From positions 1 to 64,000 of the forward strand of contig NZ_CAAHFN010000087.1 of NCBI RefSeq assembly GCF_900961225.1: 64,000 nucleotides of DNA, written 5' to 3'. The position numbers and the translations under genes were made by a program. The notes beneath the pieces are model-generated. The model saw nothing but the letters and a program-made list of their open reading frames with translations. It did not search any database and was not told the origin of the DNA. Of the stretch, positions 35,398 through 44,160 are shown piece after piece (the first letter of the stretch is position 1; every line of letters starts with the position of its first letter). Source of the DNA: Modicisalibacter radicis. GTDB lineage: Bacteria; Pseudomonadota; Gammaproteobacteria; Pseudomonadales; Halomonadaceae.

Positions 35398-36027
35398 CTA
35401 GTCCTCCTCCAAGCCGCTCAGGCAACGGGCGCTGACGGCGTCGTGGGCGTACTCGTCCTGTAGGCCCGCGCGGATGTTGACGCGCTCAGCGTGCGGGCGG
35501 TGTTGACTGGCCTTGTGTTTGCCGCTCAGGGCGGTGATGACCAGCTCGATACCGACAATCCCGCGACACATGGCCTCGACGTAGGCGCGGGGCGCGTCGT
35601 CCAGGCTCCAGGGCCGCGGGCGAGGCTGCTCGAAGCGCCGGGTCAGTGCCGCGACGATACGCTCGAGCCACTCGGGGTCATCGATGAGGCGCAACCGGCC
35701 GTGTGCATGAACGACCTGGTAATTCCAGGTCGGCACCACGCGACTATGCTCACGCTTGGCGGGATACCAGCTCGGCGTTATGTAGGCATGCGGCCCATGG
35801 AAGATCGCCAATGCCTGGCCACCGCCCTCTTGCGATAGCGGATTGGCACGCGCGATATGACCGCGCAACACGCCGTGCGTGCCCTCGTCGGGAAACAGCA
35901 GCAACGGCAGGTGATCGGCCGTCAGCCCGTCGCCGCCGGCGTTGATCAGCGTTGCGAAGGGGTGGGCGTGAACGATGGCGTGCAACTGCCCCGGGTCGGT
36001 CACCGCGAACTGTTCAGGTAGATACAT
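35398..36027 (-). CDS. PaiB-family FMN-binding protein / regulator
   Basis: A 209-residue protein of the PaiB (FMN-binding split-barrel) family. Motifs are TLINAGGDGLTADHLPLLL, HGPHAYITPSWYPAK and VPTWNYQVVHAHG, all typical. The ATG at 36027 has AGGAGG five bases upstream. The longer frame from 36057 adds ten residues without a better site. PaiB works with the acetyltransferase PaiA in Bacillus, and here a GNAT gene lies directly upstream in the same direction. Its role in transcription or in flavin-dependent chemistry is not settled for the family. Confidence 0.85.
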   Translation of the reverse strand: MYLPEQFAVTDPGQLHAIVHAHPFATLINAGGDGLTADHLPLLLFPDEGTHGVLRGHIARANPLSQEGGGQALAIFHGPHAYITPSWYPAKREHSRVVPTWNYQVVHAHGRLRLIDDPEWLERIVAALTRRFEQPRPRPWSLDDAPRAYVEAMCRGIVGIELVITALSGKHKASQHRPHAERVNIRAGLQDEYAHDAVSARCLSGLEED

Positions 36028-36111
36028 GCCGCCTCCTGGTGCCGGGTTGGGGCGCATACCGGTGTGAGGCGTGGCAGGAACGCATGGTCGGATCTCCTGT
36101 GCCTGTTTCGG

Positions 36112-36561
36112 TCAATCGAGCGTCAGCGTATAGCCGTGAAAGGCGTCGTTGCGTTGCCAGCCCAGCGATTCATAGAGCGCCTGGGCGGTCCTGTTGTGCG
36201 TCTGCGTGCTGAGCGTCAGGCGGGGGACGCCATGCTCGCGGGCGAGCGTCGCGGCGGCCTGCATCAGCGCGCGGCCGATACCGCGGCCGCGCGCCTCGGG
36301 ATTGACGTAAAGGTCGTTGAGCAACCAGCGCGGGGCGAGGCTGACGGTGGAGAGCAGCGGGTAGAGCTGCACGAAGCCGTTCAGCGCTCCCGCGTCATCG
36401 CCATGCACCAGCAGCCGCGAATCGGCCAGGGCCAGGCGTTGAGCGATGAATGCGCGCGCGGCGGGCCGATCGCCCGGCTGAGCATAGAAGCGGCGGTAAT
36501 CGTCGAGCAACTGGCTCAGCGGCTCGAGGTCGGACAGCGTGGCGGGGCGGATGACGCTCAT
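36112..36561 (-). CDS. GNAT-family N-acetyltransferase
   Basis: A 149-residue acetyltransferase starting MSVIRPATLSDLEPL at 36561, with GGAGG six bases upstream. The acetyl-CoA loop is VNPEARGRGIGRALMQAA (about residues 87-104), followed by THNRTAQALYESLGWQ. The pairing with a PaiB-like gene downstream and a divergent MocR regulator upstream suggests a small regulated unit acting on an amine. The substrate is unknown. Confidence 0.83.
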   Translation of the reverse strand: MSVIRPATLSDLEPLSQLLDDYRRFYAQPGDRPAARAFIAQRLALADSRLLVHGDDAGALNGFVQLYPLLSTVSLAPRWLLNDLYVNPEARGRGIGRALMQAAATLAREHGVPRLTLSTQTHNRTAQALYESLGWQRNDAFHGYTLTLD

Positions 36562-36664
36562 GAGGGGCCTCCACAGGGCGGGTCGTCGAGAGATGACAGG
36601 CATCCAGTGTCGGCGCATAGTGGTTTGTCGATAAGAGCCAGTTACGAATATATCGAGGGAACCA

Positions 36665-38146
36665 GTGACCATAGAACGCCGCCGTGGCGAGTGGATCGTC
36701 GAGGCCCTGGCCATGCAGCTGGATCAGCCTCGGAGCGGGACCGTGACCCTGGCGCAGCGGCTGTACGCGCCGCTGCGCGACTGGATCCAGCGGGGCGAAC
36801 TGACCGCCGGCGAGGCGTTGCCGTCGTCGCGGCGGCTGGCACGGGCGCTGGGGATCGGCCGCAACACGGTACTGGCCGCCATGGATCGACTGGTGGCGGA
36901 AGGCTTCGTGGAGGCCCGGCAGGGCTCGGGCCTGAGGGTGGCCGAGCTTGGCCCGCTGCCGGTGGCACCGCCAGCGGCGACGGCGTTCGACGCGCCGCCG
37001 CTCTCGGACCGCGGCCAGCGGCTGCTCGACTTCTGTGCGATGGTGAGTCGTGGCCATCGCGCCTTCGTCCCGGGGGTGCCGGCGCTCGACCTGTTGCCCC
37101 GCGAGCGCTGGCAGCGGCTGTTGCGTCGTCACCGGCAGCGCTCGCCCACCGACTGGCTCGACTACCGCAGCCAGGGCGGGCTGCCGGCGCTCAAGGCGGC
37201 GCTATGCGATTACCTGCGTCTGTCGCGCTCGGTGCGCTGTCGTCCGGAGCAGATCCTGATCACCCAGGGCGCCCAGCAGGGTTTCGAGCTGATCGCCCGG
37301 CTGCTGGCGGATGCCGGCGACACGGCGTGGCTCGAGGAGCCCGGCTACGGGGGCGTGCAGGCCTGCTTCGCGATGGCCGGGCTGGCGATGCAGCCGGTTC
37401 CCGTCGACGCGGCGGGGCTCGACCCGGAGCGGGCGGCGGGGCCGTCGCCGCGCTTGATCTACGTGACGCCGTCGCATCAATACCCGCTCGGGGTCACCCT
37501 GTCGCTGCATCGCCGGCTGGCGCTGTTGAAGGCGGCCGAACGTCACGGGGCCTGGCTCATCGAGGACGACTACGACAGCGAGTTCCGCTACACCAGTGCG
37601 CCACTGGCCTCGCTGCAGGGACTCGCCGAGGGCGCCCCGGTGATCTATGTCGGTACCTTCAGCAAGGTGCTCTACCCGGGGCTGCGCCTGGGGTATCTGG
37701 TACTGCCCGAGGGGCTGGTCGAGGTTTTCCGGCGGGCCAACGCCCGCCTGCATCGCGAAGGACAGTACGTCGTCCAGGCGGCGCTGGCCGAGTTCATCGA
37801 GGCGGGGGATTTCGCCCGGCACGTGGCGCGCATGCGCGGTGTCTACCGCCAGCGCCAGGTGTGGCTGCGCCAGGCCCTGGCCCCGGCGGTGGTACAGGGG
37901 CTCGACCTGTCGTCGGGACATGCCGGCATGCACCTGGTTGCGCGACTCGACTCGCTGGACGAGGAGCGCCGGCTGGTCGAGGCCGGCGACGCGGCCGGGG
38001 TGACGCTATCGCCGTTGTCGCGCTATTACCTCGGCCCGGCCCGCCAACCGGGGCTGGTGCTGGGCTATGCGGGCAGCGACGAGGCCGAGATCGCGCACGC
38101 CGGTGGCTGGCTGAGCCGCGCCTGGCTGGACTTGCAAAGCCGCTGA
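36665..38146 (+). CDS. MocR-family regulator (GntR HTH fused to aminotransferase fold)
   Basis: A 493-residue PLP-binding regulator. The winged helix at about residues 25-95 (LYAPLRDWIQRGELTAGE, ALGIGRNTVLAAMDRLVAEGFV) is followed by a class-I aminotransferase fold. The latter has LITQGAQQGFELIARLLAD, YVTPSHQYPLG, and Lys334 in TFSKVLYPGLRLGY for the cofactor. The start is GTG at 36665 with GAGGGA just upstream; an internal ATG at 36713 is possible. It is divergent from the GNAT gene, its probable target. Confidence 0.88.
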   Translation: MTIERRRGEWIVEALAMQLDQPRSGTVTLAQRLYAPLRDWIQRGELTAGEALPSSRRLARALGIGRNTVLAAMDRLVAEGFVEARQGSGLRVAELGPLPVAPPAATAFDAPPLSDRGQRLLDFCAMVSRGHRAFVPGVPALDLLPRERWQRLLRRHRQRSPTDWLDYRSQGGLPALKAALCDYLRLSRSVRCRPEQILITQGAQQGFELIARLLADAGDTAWLEEPGYGGVQACFAMAGLAMQPVPVDAAGLDPERAAGPSPRLIYVTPSHQYPLGVTLSLHRRLALLKAAERHGAWLIEDDYDSEFRYTSAPLASLQGLAEGAPVIYVGTFSKVLYPGLRLGYLVLPEGLVEVFRRANARLHREGQYVVQAALAEFIEAGDFARHVARMRGVYRQRQVWLRQALAPAVVQGLDLSSGHAGMHLVARLDSLDEERRLVEAGDAAGVTLSPLSRYYLGPARQPGLVLGYAGSDEAEIAHAGGWLSRAWLDLQSR

Positions 38147-38166
38147 GCGCAAGGGGGAGTGAACGC

Positions 38167-39162
38167 TCAGGCGTCGGTGATTTCCTGAAGATAGGGCAAC
38201 GCCGCGGGGCGAGGCGCGCTGGCTACCGCCTCGACACGGGCGATGGCGCGCTCGCGCGAGGCGCGCAGATGCTCCTCGAGCGCCTTGGCGGCCCGCGCGG
38301 TGTGGCCGGTCTCGAGCGCCTCGAAGATGCGCAGGTGCTCGGGCAGGAACGGCTCTGTGGCGTAGAGCGGCGGCGTCCAGCGGTACAGGAAGCTGTGCGC
38401 CACCAGCAGCGAGTGATAGAAGCGAATCGCCTGGCGCATTTCGCGGTTGGGGCAGGCCCCCAGCACCTCGCCGTGCAGGTCGCCTTCCAGCCGGTCGAGC
38501 TCATGCCCGGCCAGCGTCGTCGCCCGCGCCATGGCCGTGCGTAGCCGCTCGGCCATGGCCGCGATGCGCTCCGGCGCCACGTGCGGGACGGCCCGCATCA
38601 GCGCCGCCGGCTCCAGCACCTCGCGCATCTCGTAGACATCGTTGACGTGCGCCGGGGTCAGCGCCGGGGCGTGCCAGCGCGAATGGCCGGCCTTGCGCAC
38701 GATGCCGCGTTGCTGCAGGCGCGCCATCACCTCGCGCGCCACCGTGCGGCTGACAGCGTGGTAGCGGGCCAGTTCGCTCTCGATGACCCGCCAGTCGCCG
38801 AAGGCGGTGCGCGGGACGATCTCGTCGACCACCTCCGCGTAGATCTTCTCCCAGCTGGGTTGACTGGCCAGCGCCTGGGGCTGGCGGGCGGTGCCTGGCC
38901 GGGCCGCGGCGTGATGCGCCGCACGCACGCGAAAGCCCCCGCCCGGACGACGCTCGACGAGTCCTTCGGCGGCCAGGGCCGTCAACGCCTGGCGTACCGG
39001 TGCGCGACTGATCCCGAAGCGCGCGGCCAGGGCCGTCTCGGCGAGACGCTCCCGATCGGCGAGCTGACCGGTGTGGATCTCCTCGGCGAGGATCGCGTGA
39101 ACCCGCTGGTGAAGGCGGGGCGCAGCACCGCGAGGCGCCGCCTGATCGGTTGGCTCGGTCAT
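38167..39162 (-). CDS. GntR-family regulator with two winged-helix segments and an FCD domain
   Basis: 331 residues, longer than the usual 220-250 of FadR-type regulators because it carries two DNA-binding-like segments. The first is residues 15-80 (LHQRVHAILAEEIHTGQL, FGISRAPVRQALTALAAEGLV). The second is residues 105-165 (WEKIYAEVVDEIVPRTAFGDW, HAVSRTVAREVMARLQQRGIV). The C-terminal half is an FCD ligand domain. It is divergent from the SDR/Ldh/TRAP operon and probably controls it through the palindrome at 39329-39350. Confidence 0.82.
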   Translation of the reverse strand: MTEPTDQAAPRGAAPRLHQRVHAILAEEIHTGQLADRERLAETALAARFGISRAPVRQALTALAAEGLVERRPGGGFRVRAAHHAAARPGTARQPQALASQPSWEKIYAEVVDEIVPRTAFGDWRVIESELARYHAVSRTVAREVMARLQQRGIVRKAGHSRWHAPALTPAHVNDVYEMREVLEPAALMRAVPHVAPERIAAMAERLRTAMARATTLAGHELDRLEGDLHGEVLGACPNREMRQAIRFYHSLLVAHSFLYRWTPPLYATEPFLPEHLRIFEALETGHTARAAKALEEHLRASRERAIARVEAVASAPRPAALPYLQEITDA

Positions 39163-39328
39163 GGTGGGTTATCGCTTCGACCCGTGGTTGTGATGCCGGT
39201 GACGGCGGATGGGGGTTCGGCCCGCATCGCATTCTTCCATGCCCGGCGCGGACCCGAAAGGATGCAACGCCGCCCTCCTCGACTTTGGTTGCAGGACCGT
39301 CCCCCGCGCTTGCGAGGCCGACCATGGG

Positions 39329-39350
39329 TGTCTAACGTACACATTAGACA
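39329..39350. promoter_or_regulatory. Palindromic operator in the GntR-SDR divergent region
   Basis: TGTCTAA (39329-39335) and TTAGACA (39344-39350) are a perfect 7-bp inverted repeat with an 8-nt spacer that is itself partly symmetric (CGTACACA). It lies 58 bases ahead of the SDR start and about 165 bases ahead of the GntR gene, as expected for a site of that regulator. Confidence 0.55.
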
Positions 39351-39407
39351 ATTTACCGGTGCGCATCAGTGGGGTGCGCCACGACGACACAGCCCAGCGG
39401 AGGACGC

Positions 39408-40148
39408 ATGGCGGCACGCCTGAACGGTAAGCGAGCGGTAGTGACGGGAGCCGGCCAGGGCATCGGCCGGGCGGTGGCCCTGGCCTTCGCGGCCGAAGGG
39501 GCGCAGGTGATCGCGGCGAGCCGGACGCGGGCCAAGATGGCCGATCTGCCCGATCAGGCGCCGGGGATCACCATCGCCGAACTCGATGTCACCGACGCTT
39601 CAGCGGTGGCGGCACTGCTCGAAGGCGAGCGCGTCGACATCCTCTTCAACTGCGCGGGCTGGGTGCACGACGGCACCCTGCTCGACTGCGACGCCGACGA
39701 CTGGCAGCGCAGCTTCGACCAGAACGTGACCTCGGTCTATCACACCATCCGCGCGGTGCTGCCAGGCATGCTCGAACGGGGCAGCGGCTCGATCATCAAT
39801 GTCGCCTCGGTGGCCTCGAGCATCACCGGTGTGCCGCGTCGCGCCGCCTATGGCGCCGCCAAGGCGGCGGTGATCGGCCTCACCAAGGCGGTGGCCCGCG
39901 ATGCCATCGGCAACGGCGTACGCTGCAATGCGCTGTGCCCCGGCACCACCCTGTCGCCCTCGCTCGAAGCGCGTATCGCGGCCACGGCCGACCCCGAGGC
40001 CACGCGCCGCGAGTTCATCGCCCGCCAGCCGATGGGCCGCCTGGGCAGCGTCGAGGAGATGGCCGCCACGGCGGTGTGGCTGGGCAGCGATGAGTCCGGC
40101 TTCACCACCGGTACCACCATCGTCATCGATGGAGGGCAGACGCTGTGA
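39408..40148 (+). CDS. SDR-family NAD(P)-dependent dehydrogenase
   Basis: A 246-residue classical short-chain dehydrogenase. The cofactor loop TGAGQGIG lies near residues 14-21, NCAG near residue 80, and the catalytic Ser with YGAAK (YxxxK) near residues 145-149. The ATG at 39408 has GGAGG upstream. The GRLGSVEEMAATAVWLGSDES and IIDGG-type VIDGGQTL ending resemble 2-keto-3-deoxy-L-fuconate dehydrogenase and BDH2-like SDRs. It overlaps the Ldh-type gene by 4 bases. Its place in a TRAP cluster suggests a sugar acid or hydroxy acid substrate. Confidence 0.87.
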   Translation: MAARLNGKRAVVTGAGQGIGRAVALAFAAEGAQVIAASRTRAKMADLPDQAPGITIAELDVTDASAVAALLEGERVDILFNCAGWVHDGTLLDCDADDWQRSFDQNVTSVYHTIRAVLPGMLERGSGSIINVASVASSITGVPRRAAYGAAKAAVIGLTKAVARDAIGNGVRCNALCPGTTLSPSLEARIAATADPEATRREFIARQPMGRLGSVEEMAATAVWLGSDESGFTTGTTIVIDGGQTL

Positions 40149-41224
40149 CCTCGACGCATGACGCACGGCGGGTGGAGGCCGCGCGCCTCGAGCGCTTCAT
40201 TCACGACGTGCTGGCGCGGATCGCCGACGCGGCGACCGCGGATGCCGCGACCCGGGCGATGATGCACGGCTCGCGGCTGGGCATCGACAGCCACGGCGCA
40301 CGATTGCTGCAGCACTACGTGACGGTGATGGAGGCCGGACGCGTCAATCCTCGCCCCGCGCTGCGACTGGAAGCGGGCGGTGCCACCGCGGTACTCGATG
40401 GCGACGACGGTCACGGCGCGCTGGCCGCGTACCGGGCGATGGATGAAGCCGTCACGCTGGCCGGGCGGCAGGGCATCGGCGCGGTGACGATCCGGCGCAG
40501 TTCGCACTTCGGCCCCGCTGGCGCCTATGCCCTGGCGGCCGCCGAGCGGGGCTACATCGGCCTGGCGTTCTGCAACTCGGACAGCTTCGTGCGCCTGCAC
40601 GAGGGCAAGAGCCGCTTTCACGGCACCAACCCGATCGCCGCCGCGGTGCCCGTCGCGGGGCAGCGGCCGTGGCTGCTCGACATGGCGACCAGCGCCATCC
40701 CCTACAACCGCGTACAGCTGTACCGCAGCCTGGCCCGGGTGCTGCCCGAGGGCGTCGCCTCGGACGTGGAAGGGCGGGACGTGCGCGACGCCGAGCGGGC
40801 CGACATGCTTGCCCCGCTGGGTGGCGAGTTCGGCTTCAAGGGCGCCGGGCTCGGCGGCCTGGTGGAGATCCTCAGCGCGGTGCTGACCGGCATGCAGCTG
40901 AGCTTCGACATCGCGCCGATGCCCGGCCCCGACCTCAGCACGCCGCGCGGGCTCGGCGCCTTCGTGCTGGCGCTCGATCCGGCGGCCTTCGTGGCGCCGG
41001 CCACCTTCGAGGCGGGCATGACGCGCTACCTGGAAACCCTGCGCGGCTCGCCGGCCGTCGACGGCGGTGAGGTCATGGCGCCGGGCGATCGGGAGTGGCG
41101 CGAGGCCGCCGAGCGCGAACGCCACGGCATTCCGCTCGACCCCGATACGCTGGCCCACTATGCGGCGCTGGCCGAACGCTTCGGCCTGGCCTGGCCGCCC
41201 GACAATCGGCGGGGTGCCACATGA
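40145..41224 (+). CDS. Ldh-family (malate/L-lactate/ureidoglycolate-type) oxidoreductase
   Basis: A 359-residue NAD(P)-dependent dehydrogenase of the YlbC/ComC/DpkA fold. Hallmarks are SRLGIDSHGARLLQHYV near residue 43, VTIRRSSHFGPAGAYALAAA with the catalytic His, and FHGTNPIAAAVPV. It begins with GTG inside the SDR stop region, so the two enzymes are probably made together. The family reduces or oxidises 2-oxo/2-hydroxy acids (malate, sulfolactate, ureidoglycolate, piperideine-carboxylate). The substrate cannot be named here. Confidence 0.86.
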   Translation: MTSTHDARRVEAARLERFIHDVLARIADAATADAATRAMMHGSRLGIDSHGARLLQHYVTVMEAGRVNPRPALRLEAGGATAVLDGDDGHGALAAYRAMDEAVTLAGRQGIGAVTIRRSSHFGPAGAYALAAAERGYIGLAFCNSDSFVRLHEGKSRFHGTNPIAAAVPVAGQRPWLLDMATSAIPYNRVQLYRSLARVLPEGVASDVEGRDVRDAERADMLAPLGGEFGFKGAGLGGLVEILSAVLTGMQLSFDIAPMPGPDLSTPRGLGAFVLALDPAAFVAPATFEAGMTRYLETLRGSPAVDGGEVMAPGDREWREAAERERHGIPLDPDTLAHYAALAERFGLAWPPDNRRGAT

Positions 41225-41321
41225 CGCCAAGAACAACCGGTTGAAGCGGTGTCGCGTCCGTTGCAAGCGCGGCAGCCGAGGCAATCCAGCACGCAAGCGA
41301 GATAACGACAAGGAGACGAGC

Positions 41322-42323
41322 ATGCCCACGCTAAGCCAGGTACTCACCCGTTTCGCGGCGCCCGCCTGCACGTTAGTGGCGATCGCCGCGCTGCCCACGG
41401 GCGCGGCGGCCCAGGAGGACTTCACGCTGCGTTTCAATCACGTACTGGGCCCCAACGAGCCGTTCCACCAGGGCTTCCTGCAATGGGCCGAGAACGTCGA
41501 AAAGCGCACCGACGGCCACCTGACGATCGATGTCTTCCACAGCGCCCAGCTGGGCGTCGAGGAGGACATCATCGAACAGATCCGCCAGGGCGCCAACATC
41601 GGCCAGAACACCGACGCCGCGCGGCTGGGCAATTACGTGCCGGGAATCTCGGTGATCAACGGCCCCTACTTCATCGAGTCGATGGCCGACGTCGACAAGC
41701 TCAACGACGCAGCGACCATGCAAGCGTGGCAGCAGCAGCTGGCCGACGACTATGGCCTGCAGGTGGTGTGCTTCGACTGGGTGCAGGGCAAGCGCCACTT
41801 CTTCACCAACCAGGAGATCCATGCCCCGGCCGATCTCAAGGGGGTACGCGTGCGTACGCCGCCGGCACCGATCTGGCAGGAATCGATTCGTGCCCTGGGG
41901 GCCGCGCCGGTGGCGATGGATTTCGGCGACGTCTACTCGGGCCTGCAGTCGCGGGCGATCGACGGCGCGGAACTGGTCTACCCCAACATCACCGCCGGCG
42001 GGTTGGGCGAGGTCCTCGACTATACGATCGAGACCGGCCACATCACCCTGGTCAACTTCCAGGTGGTCAGCGCGAGCTGGTTCGCGGGGCTGCCCGAGGA
42101 GTACCAGCGGATCCTCGTCGAGGAGTGTCGAACGGCCGGCCAGGAAGCCTCGCGTCGGATGGAGGCCGCCGCCAGCGAGGCCAAGGCGCAGCTGCAGGAA
42201 GACGGCATGACGGTAATCACCGACATCGACCGCGAGGCATTCAGGAAGGCCGGCGAGCAGGCCTACGAGGCACTCGGTCTGAGCGACGCCAAGCAACGCC
42301 TGGCCGAGGAGATCGGCAAGTGA
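41322..42323 (+). CDS. TRAP transporter substrate-binding protein, second system
   Basis: A 333-residue periplasmic DctP-type protein. The ATG at 41322 has AAGGAG nine bases upstream. The signal peptide ends GAAAQ, then EDFTLRFNHVLGPNEPFHQG. The conserved ligand region reads KGVRVRTPPAPIWQESIRALGAAPVAMDFGDVYSGLQSRAIDGAE, with the organic-acid-binding arginine in VRVRTPP. It is co-transcribed with two dehydrogenase genes, so the ligand should be a carboxylate that these enzymes oxidise. Confidence 0.9.
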   Translation: MPTLSQVLTRFAAPACTLVAIAALPTGAAAQEDFTLRFNHVLGPNEPFHQGFLQWAENVEKRTDGHLTIDVFHSAQLGVEEDIIEQIRQGANIGQNTDAARLGNYVPGISVINGPYFIESMADVDKLNDAATMQAWQQQLADDYGLQVVCFDWVQGKRHFFTNQEIHAPADLKGVRVRTPPAPIWQESIRALGAAPVAMDFGDVYSGLQSRAIDGAELVYPNITAGGLGEVLDYTIETGHITLVNFQVVSASWFAGLPEEYQRILVEECRTAGQEASRRMEAAASEAKAQLQEDGMTVITDIDREAFRKAGEQAYEALGLSDAKQRLAEEIGK

Positions 42324-42346
42324 AGCCGGGCAGACGGGGGTGAGCG

Positions 42347-42844
42347 ATGCACGCGCTGGTTCGCGCCGGTATCCGGGCCGAAACCTGGGCCGCCGGTATC
42401 CTGCTGGTGGCCATGGTGGCCCTCGTGTTGCTGGGCGGGGTTGCCCGCTTCCTGCATGTGCCGCTGAACTGGACGATCGACATGGCGACCTGTGCGTTCG
42501 CCTGGGCGACCTTCCTGTGCGCCGATATCGCCTGGCGGCGCGGTGCGTTGATGTCGGTGGATCTGTTCACGCGCACGCTGCCGGTGCGCGCCCAGCGGGG
42601 CCTGTTGCTCTTCAACTACCTGCTGATCGCGCTGTTTCTGGTGTTTCTGGTGGTCGCCGGGTTCTGGCTGTCGTGGACCTCCTGGGCGCGTAGCTTCCGC
42701 GGGATTCCCTGGATCAGCTATTCGTGGGTGACGCTCAGCCTGCCGGTGGGCGGCGTACTGATGCTGATCACCACCGGCTTCAAGGTGCGCCGCCAGCTGC
42801 GGGCCGAGCCATTCGCCAGCGAGGGAGGCGACACGCCATGCTGA
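42347..42844 (+). CDS. TRAP transporter small permease, second system
   Basis: A 165-residue DctQ-type membrane protein with four hydrophobic segments. Typical features are the first helix region WAAGILLVAMVALVLLGGVARF and FLCADIAWRRGALMSVDLF. It lies 23 bases after the binding-protein gene and overlaps the large permease gene by 7 bases. Confidence 0.88.
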   Translation: MHALVRAGIRAETWAAGILLVAMVALVLLGGVARFLHVPLNWTIDMATCAFAWATFLCADIAWRRGALMSVDLFTRTLPVRAQRGLLLFNYLLIALFLVFLVVAGFWLSWTSWARSFRGIPWISYSWVTLSLPVGGVLMLITTGFKVRRQLRAEPFASEGGDTPC

Positions 42845-44121
42845 TCGTGACCCTGGCCTTCTTCGTGCTGATGGTGATCGGCATGCCGGTGGCGTTCGCC
42901 ATCGGCATCTCGGGGGCGCTGTTCTTCCTGCAGCAGCCGGCGCTGCCCTTCACCATCCCGGTCCAGCGGACCGTTTCCCAGACCCAGAACTTCGCCCTGC
43001 TGGCGATTCCGCTGTTCATCATGGCGGGCAGCCTGGCCAACCGCTCGGGCATCACCCAGCGCCTGCTGGCACTGGCCTCGGTGATCACCGGGCGGCTGCG
43101 CGGCGGGCTCGCCCAGGTCACCATCGCGCTGTCGGCGATGATGGGCGGGGTTTCCGGCTCGGCGATCGCCGATGCCGCCATGCAGTCGCGGATGCTGGGC
43201 GGCGAGATGCTGCGGCGCAACCTGGCGCGCGGTTTCGCCACGGCGATCCTCGGCTTCAGTGCGCTGATCACGCCCATCGTGCCGCCGGGCATCGGCATGG
43301 TGCTGTTCGGCAGCGTGGGCCAGGTCTCGGTAGGTCGCTTGTTCGCCGGCGGCATCGTGCCGGCGCTGTTGCTGTGGCTGGCGTTCTCGCTGACGGTGTC
43401 GCTGATCGCCCGCCGCCGCGGCTACCCGCCGGAGCGCAGCTCGCGGTTGCCGCGCGGCGAGGCCGGCAAGGCGCTGCGCGGCGGGATCTGGGCGTTGCTG
43501 TTTCCGGTGCTGCTGCTGGTGGGCCTGCGCAGCGGGGTCTTCACGCCCTCCGAGATCGGCGCCTTCGCGGTGGCCTACGTGGCGCTGGTGGGCTTCTTAG
43601 TGCACCGCGAAATGAACGCGCGCAGCGGTGCGGAGGCGATCGAGGCAAGCCTGGCCGATGTCGGCGCCGTGATGCTGCTGATCGCGCTGTCGGCGATCTT
43701 CAGCTACGGCATCGTCATGGAGCGCCTGCCGGAGGCGATCTCCGGCGCCATCGTCGGGCAGACCCAGAGCCTGATCGGCGTCGAACTGTTGATCCTGGCC
43801 TTCGTGCTGGTCATCGGCTTCTTCGTCGATGCCACGGTGCTGATCATCATGCTGGCGCCGATCTTCCTGCCGGTGGTGCAGAACCTCGACGGCGATCCGG
43901 TGCACTTCGGCATCGTCTTCATCGTCGCCGCGACCATCGGCAACTTCACGCCGCCGGTGGGCGCGGCGATGTATGCGGTATGCACCATCATGAAGTGCCC
44001 GGTCGAGGAGTACACGCGCGGGGCCGTGCCGTTCTTCATCGCCGCCGTGGCGGTCATCGTGCTGCTCGTGCTGGTGCCGGAAATCGTGCTGTTCCTGCCC
44101 GACGCGATCTTCGGTCGCTGA
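42838..44121 (+). CDS. TRAP transporter large permease, second system
   Basis: A 427-residue DctM-type membrane protein with about twelve hydrophobic segments, starting MLIVTLAFFVLMVIGM at 42838. NFALLAIPLFIMAGSLANRSG, the SAMMGGVSGSAIADAAM turn, and IGNFTPPVGAAMYAVC are family hallmarks. It completes the operon SDR, Ldh, binding protein, small and large permease. A strong terminator follows. Confidence 0.9.
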   Translation: MLIVTLAFFVLMVIGMPVAFAIGISGALFFLQQPALPFTIPVQRTVSQTQNFALLAIPLFIMAGSLANRSGITQRLLALASVITGRLRGGLAQVTIALSAMMGGVSGSAIADAAMQSRMLGGEMLRRNLARGFATAILGFSALITPIVPPGIGMVLFGSVGQVSVGRLFAGGIVPALLLWLAFSLTVSLIARRRGYPPERSSRLPRGEAGKALRGGIWALLFPVLLLVGLRSGVFTPSEIGAFAVAYVALVGFLVHREMNARSGAEAIEASLADVGAVMLLIALSAIFSYGIVMERLPEAISGAIVGQTQSLIGVELLILAFVLVIGFFVDATVLIIMLAPIFLPVVQNLDGDPVHFGIVFIVAATIGNFTPPVGAAMYAVCTIMKCPVEEYTRGAVPFFIAAVAVIVLLVLVPEIVLFLPDAIFGR

Positions 44122-44127
44122 GCGGCC

Positions 44128-44156
44128 CGGCGGGCGGGACTATCCCCCGCCCGCCG
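44128..44156. terminator. Bidirectional terminator between TRAP operon and lyase-like gene
   Basis: CGGCGGGCGGG (44128-44138) and CCCGCCCGCCG (44146-44156) form a perfect 11-bp stem with a 7-nt loop. It fills the gap between two convergent genes, 7 bases from one stop and 5 from the other. Confidence 0.75.
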
Positions 44157-44160
44157 CCGG

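Noticed and set aside
36064..38544. Plus-strand open frame of over 800 codons spanning the MocR gene
   Set aside because: It overlaps the MocR gene in a different frame and two leftward genes antisense. The composition is a shadow of the true frame.
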